Source: Viridothelium virens
Taxonomy: Eukaryota; Ascomycota; Dothideomycetes; Trypetheliales; Trypetheliaceae
Assembly: GCA_010094025.1 (NCBI GenBank)
Contig: ML991801.1
Coordinates: 186,001-250,000, forward strand
Reading direction: 5' to 3'
Length of the DNA stretch: 64,000 bases
Notes under the pieces: generated by a model
The model's database searches: none
What the model saw: the letters and a program-made list of their open reading frames with translations, nothing else
What the model was told of the DNA's origin: nothing
Translations under genes and position numbers: made by a program
In this document: positions 32,846 through 44,684 of the stretch, piece by piece
How positions within the stretch are numbered: position 1 is the stretch's first letter
Layout of the letters: each line of letters opens with the position of its first letter

Positions 32846-35740
32846 TCACTCCACAGGCACACTCCCACCCCTCGCTCCCCTCCCCAAACTCCTCGTCCTC
32901 CCCACCGCCGTCTTATCCGTCCCCTTCCCCCCAGCCAACGGACTCTGCGCGAACTGCCCCGACAACCGCTGATACCGCGGCATCGTCGCCGACAACGGCG
33001 AGGAATTCGCGTTGCCGATCCCTCCATTATTATCGCCATACCTCCTCCCACTCCCCCTCAGCGGCAAGTCCAGCCCTCCTCCGGATTTCCGCGCTGCGCC
33101 CGCCTCCAACGGACTGCTACTCCCCTGCGTCGCACCCACACCCGCGCCCACGCCCGAACCCCGACGCGCAGCAAGCGACTGCGCAAGCGTCGACGTAGAG
33201 GACGGCGTCAGCGGCGACGAGGGCAGCCTCTGCGACGGCGGCGACTGGGTCGTGGGCAGCGGATGCGACGATGTGTACTCCCTGCTGACGCGGTTCCGGA
33301 AGCGATGGATGTTGGACTGCGGGGCGGCAGCTGGGGAGGCGTGGCCGATGTCGGTCATGGCGCGGGAGGGGGCGCGCAGGGTGGGTTCGTCGGGGAGGGA
33401 GGCTTCGTCGTCGGTGCTTTCGTGGTTGGCGATGCGGCGGCGTTCGCGGAGGAGGGAGACGCCGGTGCGGGTGAGGCGGCTGGGGATCTGGGAGGAGGAT
33501 TGCTGCGAGGGTGGGGTGTGGAAGGTGCTGCTGCGGGGAGTGGTGGTTTCGCGGGGGCTATTGGCTGCGCTGAAGGTTGTGGTGTTGAGGCTGGTTCGGC
33601 GGGCTTCGATGCGCGTGAGAGCGCGACTCGGGCTGTTGCGTGGAGGGGCCTCTCGCTCGGGTTCTAGGCTTCCTTGTCGTTCTCGCGAGATGCGCGAATC
33701 AATGCTTGGCGCTCCGGCGTTTGTAGGGGTGTCTCTGCTAACAGGTCGTGAGACCATCGTCGAAGTAGAATTTGTTGGTGAAGTTATGGTCTTGCTTTCG
33801 CAGAGCGCGATACAGAGCTCGGTCAGACTGCGGCACATGTTGTCAGCTTTACGACGAATATTTCGGTCAAGACCAGTGGTTCCATTGATAGTTGACGCTG
33901 CTGAGAAACTGGCTCCTTGAGATCCAGTATTTCCGGTCATCGTTGCCAGCGCTAGAGCGTCAGACGCTGTGGCCTCCAGAACCCGATAAGTCGAGGGAGC
34001 GAGAACTTGTTTTGCTCTTGCCAATGCTGAGTGTAAAAGCGGATGGACACCTGCATTTTGTTCACTGTCCTCTTGACTTCCAGCTGCCTCAGACACCTCA
34101 GTCTTGCGATGTTTTGGGGAGGAGGAAATTGTAGTTACTGTAGTGGTGGCAGTCCGCGGACGCTCTCCAGAGCCATTTGAGACGGCCTGGCCTGATGTAG
34201 CTGGGAGCTTCCCAGTCAATTCAAGCTTCTTGATTCGCGATTTGAGTTCGTCAAGCTCATCCCACACTGTTGAGGGCGCTGTATTTGAATTCACAGAGTC
34301 TGTCCCATCGGGCAAAGATGGTTTGGCTCCGTTCTGAGGTGCGCCGGTGGGTGATGTAGTAAGCGATAGCTTTTCGGGGTCATTAACCGGGGACCTTCCG
34401 AGTCGAGAAAATCGATACTGTGGATGCCGCTGGTTTGAGCTTTGTATTGAATTCGTGATAGAGGGCCGTCTCCTCCCGTAGTATGGAATCTCAGAGGATG
34501 CTTCATTTGGGGTGGTTGAGGCAGTACTTCTGGAGGAAAAGCCAAATAGTCGAGACGTGTGATCTCCATACCTGGAGCTGTCTGAAGTCTTTGGTCGCGC
34601 TTCGTTGAGATTAGTCCTTGCCTGCGGGCCATCCTGATATCGTTCTGCAATCTGTGATCGAATGTCTTGTGATGTGTCGGAGTCTTGCACAGAGGATGTG
34701 TAAATGGGGAGGGATTTGCGATATTTTGTGACATCTACTCGAGACTGCAGCAATAATCAGCTGTGTATTCTGAAGCACTCATTACAAACCAAGGGAGCGT
34801 ACCTGGCGCTTCTCACTGCGGCTTGATGCGCGCTCTCGGTTCTGCTGTGGAGTGCCATCTTGCGCTAAATTCAAGAACAGATCTTCATTTGTGCTCTGCA
34901 TGATATCCTCTTGACGAGCCGGGCCACTCTTGATCCTTCGATGTGCTACTGATGCATCGTCGCCTTTGTTCTCGAAATTGCTGCTGGAATCATTTCCATT
35001 GACTTGCTCGGCGTCATAGTAGATATCATCCGCGTCCGGTGGAGAATGTGGGGAGCGCGCGTCTTCGGCTGCCATGGTGCCGCCACCTTCAGGTCTCGAT
35101 TGCTCCGTAACCGCACCGCGCGTCGAAGTACCGCTATTCCCGCCTTCACTTTGCGCGATCGAGGAGGCTCTGGTTCTGGTGCAGCTTTTACCGCCTGAGC
35201 GCGACAATTCAAGCTGTGAAGATACTCCAGCGATATCTCGGTCTGGTAAATTTACATAATTCCGGCCGCTATCACCGTAGGAAGAGGCACGTGTTATTGA
35301 AGTTGGAGGAGGTCCGTAAGCAGTTTCGACACCATTGCTACACCGTGATGCGGGAGGACGTTTGCTTCGGAAAGGTCTTCTGTAGGACGCGCGCGAAGAA
35401 CCTCCGGAATCAACTGAACGGGTGTGAGTAATTAGCAAACGAGTGTATTGGACGAAAGTGACACGAGGCGAGCTGGGTGAGTACCCTGGTGGCTAAGAAG
35501 GTCTTGGGATTTGGAGGTTTGCCTCGCGTTGCAGCCCTGGTGGCGGACGGAAGCGATGGCGCGAGGCCTGGTAGGCTCAAGGATAGGGTGGATAGGACCA
35601 CCAGGACCGGGCTCACAGGCGGGAGCGGAGATTAGCAGCAAGGGAGGAGAAGGGTGAGAATCAAAAGGGTGAGAAGGCTGCTGCTTGTGGCGGAATCCTT
35701 GCAGCGATCCGTCTGAGCCAGCTGAACCGACGCGCTCCAT
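32846..35740 (-). CDS. Large Ser/Arg-rich disordered protein, 921 aa
   Basis: Three exons (35485-35740, 34803-35413, 32846-34744) with introns of 71 and 58 bp; phases agree (256, 611, 1899 nt). The start is MERVGSAGSDGS. Most of the protein is low-complexity Ser/Pro/Arg with many S-P sites. A probable coiled-coil segment, TVWDELDELKSRIKKLELTG, is followed by LPATS, a combination seen in a conserved family of filamentous ascomycetes sometimes mis-labelled as LPXTG cell-wall anchor proteins. Shorter helical segments (HPLLHSALARAKQVL, KADNMCRSLTELCIALCE) probably form the conserved core. No signal peptide or membrane helix is seen. A cytoskeletal or septum-associated scaffold is possible but unproven. 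The last exon lies in a GC-rich island. Confidence 0.75.
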
Positions 35741-38700
35741 GTGGTGTTCCACTCTTTGTGCCCTCGCAAAGCTACATGACGACACGTGAGAAGGTCGGTC
35801 GTTCAAAGTTATACGCTCTCATTGATTGCACTACGAAGCTCGCTACCAGGCATTGCACGTTGAGTCGTACGATTCAATTTTCCGGAAACGACGACAGCCC
35901 TCGCTTTCCCGCTTCTGCAATGGCAATCACTTGTCACACGCCCGTACCGCATCGTCATCGAGTCTGTCCAGGTGCCCTATGAGGATCCGCATATTTGGCA
36001 AGGAATCCCTTCCGCTGAGACTCTTCGTACATGCACGGCTTGGTGGCTTCGTGCATTTGTTTGACTGTGAGCATAACGCGTCTACTTCGCACTCCAGACT
36101 GATAATGTAGGTACCGTAAACGCACATCCTCATAAATTGCCGGCACATCTGACCTATCTTATTCCCAATTGACACAAACTTGTCTGGCCTACGCGTTTTG
36201 TCGAAGAAAAAAAGTCATCTCTCATTGCAAGCCATGGCGCCTTGTGGTTTTTAAGGTTCGGAGCGCCGGAGGACCTCCCCTTCTAAAAACTTCTCAAGCG
36301 AAGTCATGGGTCAGTGGTCACCCACATGCGCAATGTTTCACCATTTTGGAGCCGCGGCCTAGCGTCTCCACGGGGAAGGGGAGCGATGCTCAAAAGGGAA
36401 ATCAAAGTGCTGGTGGGGCTGCTAAACCCCAACGTAGACCTTACCGAGTTCCGAAGAATCAGAACTTGGAGTCGAGGACTGATTAATAATGACAGGAAAG
36501 GTAATTCTATTAAGGTGCAGAAGTTTCCGATGTGCTCCCGAGGCAGGAAAGACCAATGGTGATGTGGCCTCTCACCATGGTATTGGTTATGAGCTGCATC
36601 ATCACCCTCTCACCATGCATGTTCTGCAGAATCTGAGGCATCTTGGCCAAGGGTATACTGTCGTATCGGATGACGATTTTCGGTCAACCAAGAGTAGCAC
36701 GAAAAGGGTAGCAGAAAATGGCGCGCAACTTCCTCATAATGCTGCCCAAATTCAGGGTTGACGATCAATGGAACCATCCATGGAAATTGATATTGAGGCC
36801 AACATGGAACATCCTTTGCTCTTTTCGTATCCCCTTCATTCTTGTTTGAGGGCCCTGTCTATTGACGATGCATCGCACATTTAGATCTCAAAAGCTTCGG
36901 CGTCTCTACCCCATTCCGCAAATCAGCTGAAGTCACATTTTGTCCATTTTCTCTTATTAACCTGTATATTCGATGCTGTTTGATATCAGTCGGTATCTGA
37001 TACCCCTTGTTCTGGCCATCAAGCTCTGTCTATTACATTGTTACCACTATATTTGACCTGATGTACCATTGAGGACCGTGAGTTTTTAGTCGTCACGCCG
37101 ACTTGTCCATCGACATAACACATCCTTTTCAACGACTCGCTAGCGATCTTGATATATCACTACATTGGTCTGAAAAAGTGCCAGACATGCAAAGTAGTGT
37201 TTGCCAGGAACAAAATTTGCTTGAGGTTGGGAATGTGTGTAGAGGATAATTTTCACACAGCAGCTCCGAGTTTGAAAGGGTTGCGAGCCCTTGGGAAATG
37301 CAGCATTTTTGGAATGAATGTATGAGATTTGTGGGCCGCTGCATCATCGCGAGACTCCCGCTCTTCTCAATAACATTTGAGACCTGGACCTACATAGCTC
37401 TCCCGCTCGGATGGAATGCCATAGCTGGGTGGTGGAGACGTTTGGAGACGGTTCGGGTTAAATGCCAAGGAGAGATCGTATAGTAATACAAATCACATAC
37501 CGTCAAACAGAAAAGGACGAGAAAGACGAAAACGGCGTTCTGCCTCCGGAGTATAGAGCAGTATCAGTGGAATGCTCACTTCAAGTTCTGTAGGCAGATT
37601 CACAAGGTTAACATACTGGGAGAGGAAGGAATGGCGTCAGAAATACTCCGTAGTCCGTACGACGAAAAGAAAGCGCGATCCATGTGCGGGCTGTTAGTCA
37701 TAGTAACGGTTTTGTAGCACTGCTTCGACGCGTATTGCTGACTTCTTTCCTCCTGGATTTAGTGCACATTCTCGTATGACTTAAAAAAATTACAGAATCC
37801 CTGTCAACGCGGAACCTAGTGATTACGATGATACTCAACGTAAAACAATAACTTTGAGCAGCTTGGAAAGTGACCATCACGGACTTTGGAGATTAATGGA
37901 AGAGAAAATAAACGCTTGAGCCCACTATTCCGCAAGATTTTTCTATCCTTAGTCACTGCGTATGACGCCGCAGTGCTCAGCTCTGTCGTATTGGCGCTTA
38001 CCATGTCCGAGTTACGATCTCTCTTTTCATATGAAAAAATATCTGTCCTTTTGAGGCTTCGAGTAAATGATATCTTCAATGATAGAAACAAGCAATCCGA
38101 GTGATTCTAAGCAATGATCATAATCTAGTGTAGCTTTAAATTAGAGATCGGTTGGGACTGTCCGTCGTCTCGGTAGATGCACAATACTCGAAGTACATCA
38201 ATTCGGAGTACCCATGAGATCTCTCGAAGCCGAGGTATATACGCAAATTCATGACCTTCAACGTTCGCGGCAGAAAACACTCAGGCTAACGAGACGCGAG
38301 ACAAGCTCAGGGATCGGCCAGAGTCACTGCTTTCTCGTTTAGTCAGTCTATGTTAGGACATTCTTAAAGCGTCACAGCGACGTGAGCGGTTGCGCACCCC
38401 TAAGGGATAGATGACGAGGGAACTTGTCAGGACTCCTCCGCTAACATCCTACAAACGGTTTGCAAAATAAGCGTGTTTCCAGGGCCGAAGCGAAGACGCT
38501 GAGAGATGGAAGTAATGAGCCGACGGAAAATTCTAAAATTCAGGGTTGCGCAGACGTTGGGTCCACTCCGCAAAAGTGTCAGTGCTTAGCCACAGGTTCC
38601 ATTGCCAGAAATACGGCAGTGATGGATTGCTATGATGATCTCCGCACTACGGAGTACCGAGTAAATGTTCAGATATAAAAACCCCCATATTTTCTCCTTT

Positions 38701-40254
38701 TGATACAGTGTAGCCAAAATAGGATAAATTAATCCAACGTGATGCGGAGGATGACGTCCAACAGCTTACCTATTTTCGGGCATTTAGGGGTCACTGGGTA
38801 AAGTTGCCATTCAAGAGTCAGTCGTTTCAGATGAACGCATGGGACCAGAAGGACAGAACATGCCGACTCCGGCACTGCCCCTGCTGGTCAGTGTGGCACT
38901 CCTCGACGGTATTCCACACAGACCATCCAAAGACCGAGGCAGAGGCAAAATCCTATCAGTGAGTCCGTGAACAAAGTTGAGAGAGAGCTGTTGCGTCAGA
39001 ATAATCGCCCAACAAGCTGTATGGCCTAAAGTTGGAGCTCGTCAATTCCTGTCAAGTGTGCCGCCTCGATGAGTGAAACAGCGGTATGCCTTCATGCCGT
39101 TCTCGCTAGCATAATTAGAGCATGGTTCATGAAAATACTCGAGTCTCAGCCTTAGCAACGCAGTCAACTGGAGCCGGGAGCAAACGCGGCACCATGATTG
39201 CGCGGAACGACATCTTTTCGTGCAAATGTCGGACGCGAGAGACAAAAAAGAAGGGCTGGCAGAGGAAAGATCTAGATGATTGCCGTCAAGTGTCTAGTGG
39301 CGAAAGCCGGGCTGCAGGTGATCGCCCTCTCCGCCTGCTTCAGGCGGCTATGCATGGACGGCGGCGAAAGAAGGGAAAGGTGCAAAGGGCAGGACGGAGG
39401 ATGTTGAGTGGGCGAGCGGGTCGCTCTGGGGTTGTCTAAAAATGGCAGCGCCCCTCTCATACGCAGTGTCTTGGCCGTTGATTCGCCCTCGTCAGACGCA
39501 CGGCTCACCCGACAGCCGCCCACCCCATCCTCGACCAAGCTGGGAAGGCACGAAGGAGACGGTAGAGACGATACTGCAGCACTCTAAGGTTCCTTCCTCC
39601 GCCCGCATCCACAGCGCTTCACCCACCACTACTACCACGACCATTGCGACCTCTCCATCACCTCCCCTCTCCCTCGACCGCTTCCCTGTCCGTCCCACGC
39701 CTTCGGCGATACCATTATCTTCTTCTCAAACCCCACACGGTCGCCAAATCCCTCCAAACTCACCAGGTTTGCGCCCGCACTCGAGGCCAATTCGAGTTCC
39801 AGCCAAGTCGCCTTGTTCGGTATCCTACTGTACATCGCTCTTTGCGCCCTCACGACCTTCGTTGTGGCCGCTTTGTTTTCTTCTACTTGTCTAGCTAGTC
39901 GCTCCCTTGGCGCCTAATTGAGATCCGGAATCTCAACCTTCGCCCTTCGCTCAGGCTTTTCTGCTTCAGACGAGCTCATCCCTCTGAGCAAGTACTGTTC
40001 GGTGAGTAATCTATTTCCCACGCGCATCAGGGCGCTTCCGCTCGTGCCCACTCGTTTCGTTTCATTCCCGATGGCGCTCTGTATCGTGCATGGAAGTCCA
40101 CCATTCAACACTCTTAGCGCCATCGACCTTATTGTCCTCTCCAGAAAGGGCTTCAAAGCCCACTCCGTATGGCTGAGCATGTCCTGTTGCCTACTCTACA
40201 GTCCTGCTGTCACAACATCTTCCAACCCCTTCTCATGTGTCATTGTTTTTTAAC
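35741..40254. other. Gene desert between divergent genes, including long phosphatase leader
   Basis: 4.5 kb without a supportable coding region. The part from about 35800 to 39100 has only short frames lacking domain character. From about 39440 to 40254 the sequence is pyrimidine-rich and looks like a long 5' leader. A candidate leader intron runs from a GTGAGT donor at 40002 to a CTACAG acceptor ending at 40201. Long leaders with upstream ATGs would suggest translational control of the phosphatase. No tRNA or known RNA motif is recognised. Confidence 0.4.
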
Positions 40255-43254
40255 ATGGACACAATTGGAGCCACGAATGCTAACAGTTCAACTTTGAAAA
40301 GGTCTTTCGATTGTGTATTGCTAGTTAATGCTGTACCGGCCCGCAAACGATTCGAGCCTTCTCCTCCTCCGACACCCCCTCATCACAATTGCCGCCATAC
40401 CAATCGTATAGCCACAAGACAAACGCAGACTGAGGTCGACAGCGTTTTCTATGAGACAACTTGGTCCGACCCAACATCAAACGAGAGCTTCTTGACTATG
40501 CCTGTGCCAACAGCTGCCAATTCGCACACGGTTCAGATGCCATCCTTTCGGTCAGTCTTTGACCAAGATGCCAACGGAACACTCGCAGACCGCGGTCAAG
40601 ATAACAAATCGTCGTTTGGGGGACATAATTCTTCCCAGGAAAACAAGGCAAACTCTCTCTATATGCAAGCACCACTTTCGCCTTTAAATTCTCCAGGCTT
40701 CGAGGCGGTACATCAGCATCGTGACAGTACTTCAACTGTGGCGTCTGATTCAACAGACTCGTCTCCAACGACGACCATATCGACAATGGACTCCGCTTCA
40801 GTCGCCACAGAGTCTTCTCCCGGGTCGTCTCCTCAATCGCCTGCCATCAAGCCTCCACCTGCACCCTTGGTGGTTGAAGATAATCTCAAGCCCGTTCCTG
40901 AATCCGGAAAGCTATTGGCCCCAAATTCGTCTCCTCCTGAATTTCAACGTCCGATGACTCCGGCGAAGAAAGGTCGAAACCTCAAGAACCTAGCTGTAGA
41001 TACCTCGCAATCCTTCAATATAGGTCGCAAAGTTCCAGCAGTAGCTCTCACCGCCAGTCATAAGGACGAACATTCGACCTCGGCACCTGCTTCGCCCTCC
41101 TTCATTAAACCGCCTTCACCTCCTAAGCGAACAAAGGCTGCTCCACTAGGGCTCACTATTCCACCTGCCGTAAGCAATACAAATGTACCTCAGCAAATGA
41201 AGCTTGCAATACCACCCACGCCATCTTTCAAGAAGCCGCCAATGTTGCGACACTTCCAATCATCACCCTCGTTACCGCTTTGTACTCCGCTCAGTGGGCC
41301 AAAGTCTGGAATGAAGTTGCCGCCGCCAGGCCCAAATCGAAGTTCGGGTGCAGGATTTGCGGAAGTGCCAATGGAACAGGAGGAGGAGCATGACGACGAG
41401 CCAAACTTTGACATTCCGCAATCAAGAGAGGAGAAGCCAGAAGCTTATCCGAATGGGCCAATATGCATCTATGAGACTGGCGTTGACCTGTACTTGGAAC
41501 CGACTGCAGAAGTGGCCGCAAAGTATGACGTGGTCCTAAATGTCGCCAGTGAAGTTCGGAATCCTTTTGACACATCGGTCCACGCTCAAAGTAGTCCCAA
41601 GGATGACGAACAACAAAAGACTCCTAAATCTCCTGAGCCCCGAAGTGCGCTTCCCGCGGTTCCCGGGGCCTTCCCCCAGACTCCTGCTCCTTTCCTAACA
41701 GAAAGAAACTCATCTAACTCCACGCTAACTGATCAGAACGGCAGCTCTCCAGACACGCCAAAAGCCACACCTCTTCCCAGTAACGAGAGTTTTGGCATAT
41801 TGAAAGAGATACCATCTGAATACATTCACATACCTTGGGAGCACAATACCGATATCGTTCCTGACCTTTACAGGCTAGTCAAGATTATCGATGAAAGAGT
41901 TCAAGAAGGAAAACGTGTACTGGTTCATTGTCAATGCGGTGTAAGTAGGTCAGCAAGTTTGATTGTTGCGTACGGCTTGTACAAGAATCCCGGAATGAGT
42001 GTGCAGGATGCCTATGATGCTGTCAAGAAGAGAAGCAAGTGGATAGGTCCGAACATGAACCTTATCATGCAGCTTCAGGAGTTTCGCTCAGGCCTCGCTC
42101 GGGCTGCAGCGGACCCTGCCTTTTATCAAAAGTGCTATGGGTGCCTCCCCAAAAGGCGAGCTTCTCCAAAACAACCGGATTCGACACTTTCGCGACCTCC
42201 TCCAGTGAAGTCGGAGTCAAAGAGTGAAGACGGTCCCCCTTTAACTGCCCCACTGCGTCCCGATGGCATTCTGGGCGCTCAAATGGTCGCCGGCGGAGTG
42301 AAGGATGGTATCACTCCGGGACCCTCATCTGCGCCATCCGGGTTTGCTTGGCCTATAGATCATCGAAGATCATGGGGACCAAACGATTCTGGAACCGATA
42401 TGGCACAGAAGTCACTGCCGGAAGACGTTCCCTATGTTAGCCCAACAGGTGATGTTGTGCCTGGGTCACAAGTCGCTGTAGCACAACAACGATCGGTCCC
42501 ATCAGAGTCGACTGAGGTGTCTCGGCTAGCGACGAGTCTCGCACCCAAGCGGGAAACAGCTACGGTCGAGAAGTCTTTGGACTCAAAGTCAGATCTGCGG
42601 CCACCCTCTCCATCTTTGCTGTCCCCCAGATCCACCGAATTCGCAATGAGTCCACTTAGCCACCAGGCAAGCCCACGCAGCCAGTTCAGTCCCGATGACG
42701 ATTTGGGATTGTTGTCGCCCCGGGCTGTAGAGTTCACCACGTCGCCTTTCGGACAGGCTGCACTGTTTGGTCACTCCGTCACCCATGCGGATGTGGAAAA
42801 ACAATTGCATGCCTCGCATGTTTCTCCTGTGCCTGCGTCACAGCAGCCCTCAACCGCACAATATGCTTTAGATAGCGACAAGCCTCCATACATATCAAGC
42901 TCGCCATCACAACGACCGCTGAACCCCAAATTTAGTCGACCGAACCTCCAGCAGCAAATGCAGCTTGCGCAGATCCAGAATCAGATAGAAGCTCAATTGC
43001 CACATCGCTCGCCGAAGTCGGACACTAGCAGTGGATTCAACTCTCCTACAGATGATTTTGAAACACTGCTCAGTCCACGGGCTACCGAATTTACGGAAAA
43101 TCCATTCCATTTCGAGATTAGCCCGCCTGAATCACCTCATCAGGAGGAGAAAAAAGTAGACCAAGCGGTGCCAAAGTATGGCGCGGAGGACCCTAGAAGT
43201 CCGGCTCAGAAAGGAATCACTCCGATCACACGAAACATTTTCGACGTGCTCTGA
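40255..43254 (+). CDS. Dual-specificity (MAP kinase) phosphatase, Msg5-like
   Basis: Single exon, 999 aa, from the ATG at 40255 (MDTIGATNANSS). A long disordered Ser/Pro-rich N-terminus precedes the phosphatase domain (about 405-625). That domain has an N-terminal strand segment, GPICIYETGVDLYLEP, and DVVLNVASEVRNPF. A low-complexity insert of about 80 residues follows, then the catalytic loop HCQCGVSRSASL (Cys 559, Arg 565) and VKKRSKWIGPNMNLIMQLQEF. These match fungal tyrosine/threonine MAPK phosphatases such as Msg5 and Cpp1, which switch off cell-wall integrity and mating pathways. The C-terminal 370 residues are disordered and contain three copies of LLSPRxxEFxxxPF/L (788, 819 and 938). 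Confidence 0.87.
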   Translation: MDTIGATNANSSTLKRSFDCVLLVNAVPARKRFEPSPPPTPPHHNCRHTNRIATRQTQTEVDSVFYETTWSDPTSNESFLTMPVPTAANSHTVQMPSFRSVFDQDANGTLADRGQDNKSSFGGHNSSQENKANSLYMQAPLSPLNSPGFEAVHQHRDSTSTVASDSTDSSPTTTISTMDSASVATESSPGSSPQSPAIKPPPAPLVVEDNLKPVPESGKLLAPNSSPPEFQRPMTPAKKGRNLKNLAVDTSQSFNIGRKVPAVALTASHKDEHSTSAPASPSFIKPPSPPKRTKAAPLGLTIPPAVSNTNVPQQMKLAIPPTPSFKKPPMLRHFQSSPSLPLCTPLSGPKSGMKLPPPGPNRSSGAGFAEVPMEQEEEHDDEPNFDIPQSREEKPEAYPNGPICIYETGVDLYLEPTAEVAAKYDVVLNVASEVRNPFDTSVHAQSSPKDDEQQKTPKSPEPRSALPAVPGAFPQTPAPFLTERNSSNSTLTDQNGSSPDTPKATPLPSNESFGILKEIPSEYIHIPWEHNTDIVPDLYRLVKIIDERVQEGKRVLVHCQCGVSRSASLIVAYGLYKNPGMSVQDAYDAVKKRSKWIGPNMNLIMQLQEFRSGLARAAADPAFYQKCYGCLPKRRASPKQPDSTLSRPPPVKSESKSEDGPPLTAPLRPDGILGAQMVAGGVKDGITPGPSSAPSGFAWPIDHRRSWGPNDSGTDMAQKSLPEDVPYVSPTGDVVPGSQVAVAQQRSVPSESTEVSRLATSLAPKRETATVEKSLDSKSDLRPPSPSLLSPRSTEFAMSPLSHQASPRSQFSPDDDLGLLSPRAVEFTTSPFGQAALFGHSVTHADVEKQLHASHVSPVPASQQPSTAQYALDSDKPPYISSSPSQRPLNPKFSRPNLQQQMQLAQIQNQIEAQLPHRSPKSDTSSGFNSPTDDFETLLSPRATEFTENPFHFEISPPESPHQEEKKVDQAVPKYGAEDPRSPAQKGITPITRNIFDVL

Positions 43255-44684
43255 CGAATAACCTCATGGTTTTGATCAACACTTTCTCGAGCCGGAATGG
43301 CTTTCACATAGCCAGCATACAAAGACCAGACCGGATGAGGTGGCTCACGTATGTGGGTTCATCACCATGGTGGCATTTTCCATGAAGCGGATGCGGACTG
43401 CTATTGCTCGCAGTATGCTGCTCCGTACACTTTCGCGAGTACCGATCCCTTCGGCCTTATGGATTTTCAGAGCATCAGCTGGTACAAGGCCGGTTCCACG
43501 CTTCCTGAGACCACAAAGCCCAAAAGTGCCGTGTGTTGAGGTGTATTCGCGGAATATCTTACTAGTCTACGTTCGCTTGACCAACGAGTTTCATTTTCGT
43601 AAGCGCCAATGGCGGTTTACAGTTTCTTCTTTCAACCTGTATTTGTAACAATAATGTCTGCTGCTGAGAAAGCGGGCTGGGCTGGCGTTTTCATCTGGGA
43701 GGGATTTTATGTCCATGGCATTACTGTCTTTGTCAGCGGTCTCCAATCGGATACGATTTATCTAAGTTCTCGTCGGCAGAAGTCTAGGGTATCTGGCTTA
43801 CTGAATGATGTCTATCTCCCTGCAGAGGGGAGATGCGGAATGGTCTGGGTAGTAGTGATGTCTTTCCTCTGTCAAAGGCATGCCATGTGCGGGATTGGCT
43901 AGGATTGCAAGGATGGCAAAAGGTCCATAATAGGTGCTAGGCCTAGTTTACCTAAAAATCATGAGTGTTCACCATTATCTCCTCTTTCAAAAGTCGGCCT
44001 TTAAGCGATTTAAAAATCTTGTTGACGGTCTTCACGGGTTGAGGTGCTTATGAGTCAGGTCTCGTGTATTCTCGTCATGACGATCAGCCCTTAGACTTGA
44101 AGTGTACTGAGGAGAGCGCTGGAACTGCTCCAAGAATATCAAGCCATTCCAGAGACTGCCCACAAACGCCCGGGTGGAGATCCTAGAATACGGAGATAGC
44201 GGTCTTCTGCCCGACCTCTCCGGACTGTCATGCACTATTCACTTATCCATCTCCTATTTCGGCCCTTGATAATCCAGGGCATTTTCCAGCATACCCGCAG
44301 AAACAGGAGCACAATGCGAAGATCATTACAATTGACTCAAGCTAAGACTATGTTCTCGTAGTACATTGACTAGCAGCGAGGTTTTCACCAATACCTCGTT
44401 TATCAGTACGTACGCCCCCAGAAATTTCGATCTTCACCTCAAAAGCATAAGCATCAATCGACTCAGAAGATGGCATATCGACTCGAAGTTCTGTGACCTC
44501 GAGTCGACTCATGATATACGCCCCGAAGAAACACCTTGCAGCTTTGCTCTCACCACTTAAGCCGTATAGAATTCTGTTCGCATTGTCGATAATCTTCAAT
44601 CCTTACTCCAATCCCTCCTACACAATCATCATTCTTGAGCCCCAATAGCTTCTTCTTTCTGCTCTCTCCTCCTTCTTCATCACT
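43255..44684. other. Intergenic region
   Basis: 1.4 kb between the phosphatase and the dehydrogenase gene. Only short frames without domain character. The last 100 bp are pyrimidine-rich and probably the dehydrogenase leader. Confidence 0.45.

Noticed and set aside
33012-33920. Plus-strand frames of about 300 aa opposite the 921-aa gene
   Set aside because: Composition follows the skewed GC island and there is no recognisable domain. The minus-strand gene has consistent exons.
39442-39894. 150-aa Pro/Ser-rich frame upstream of the phosphatase
   Set aside because: It fits a pyrimidine-rich leader rather than coding sequence, with no domain or plausible splice into the phosphatase.
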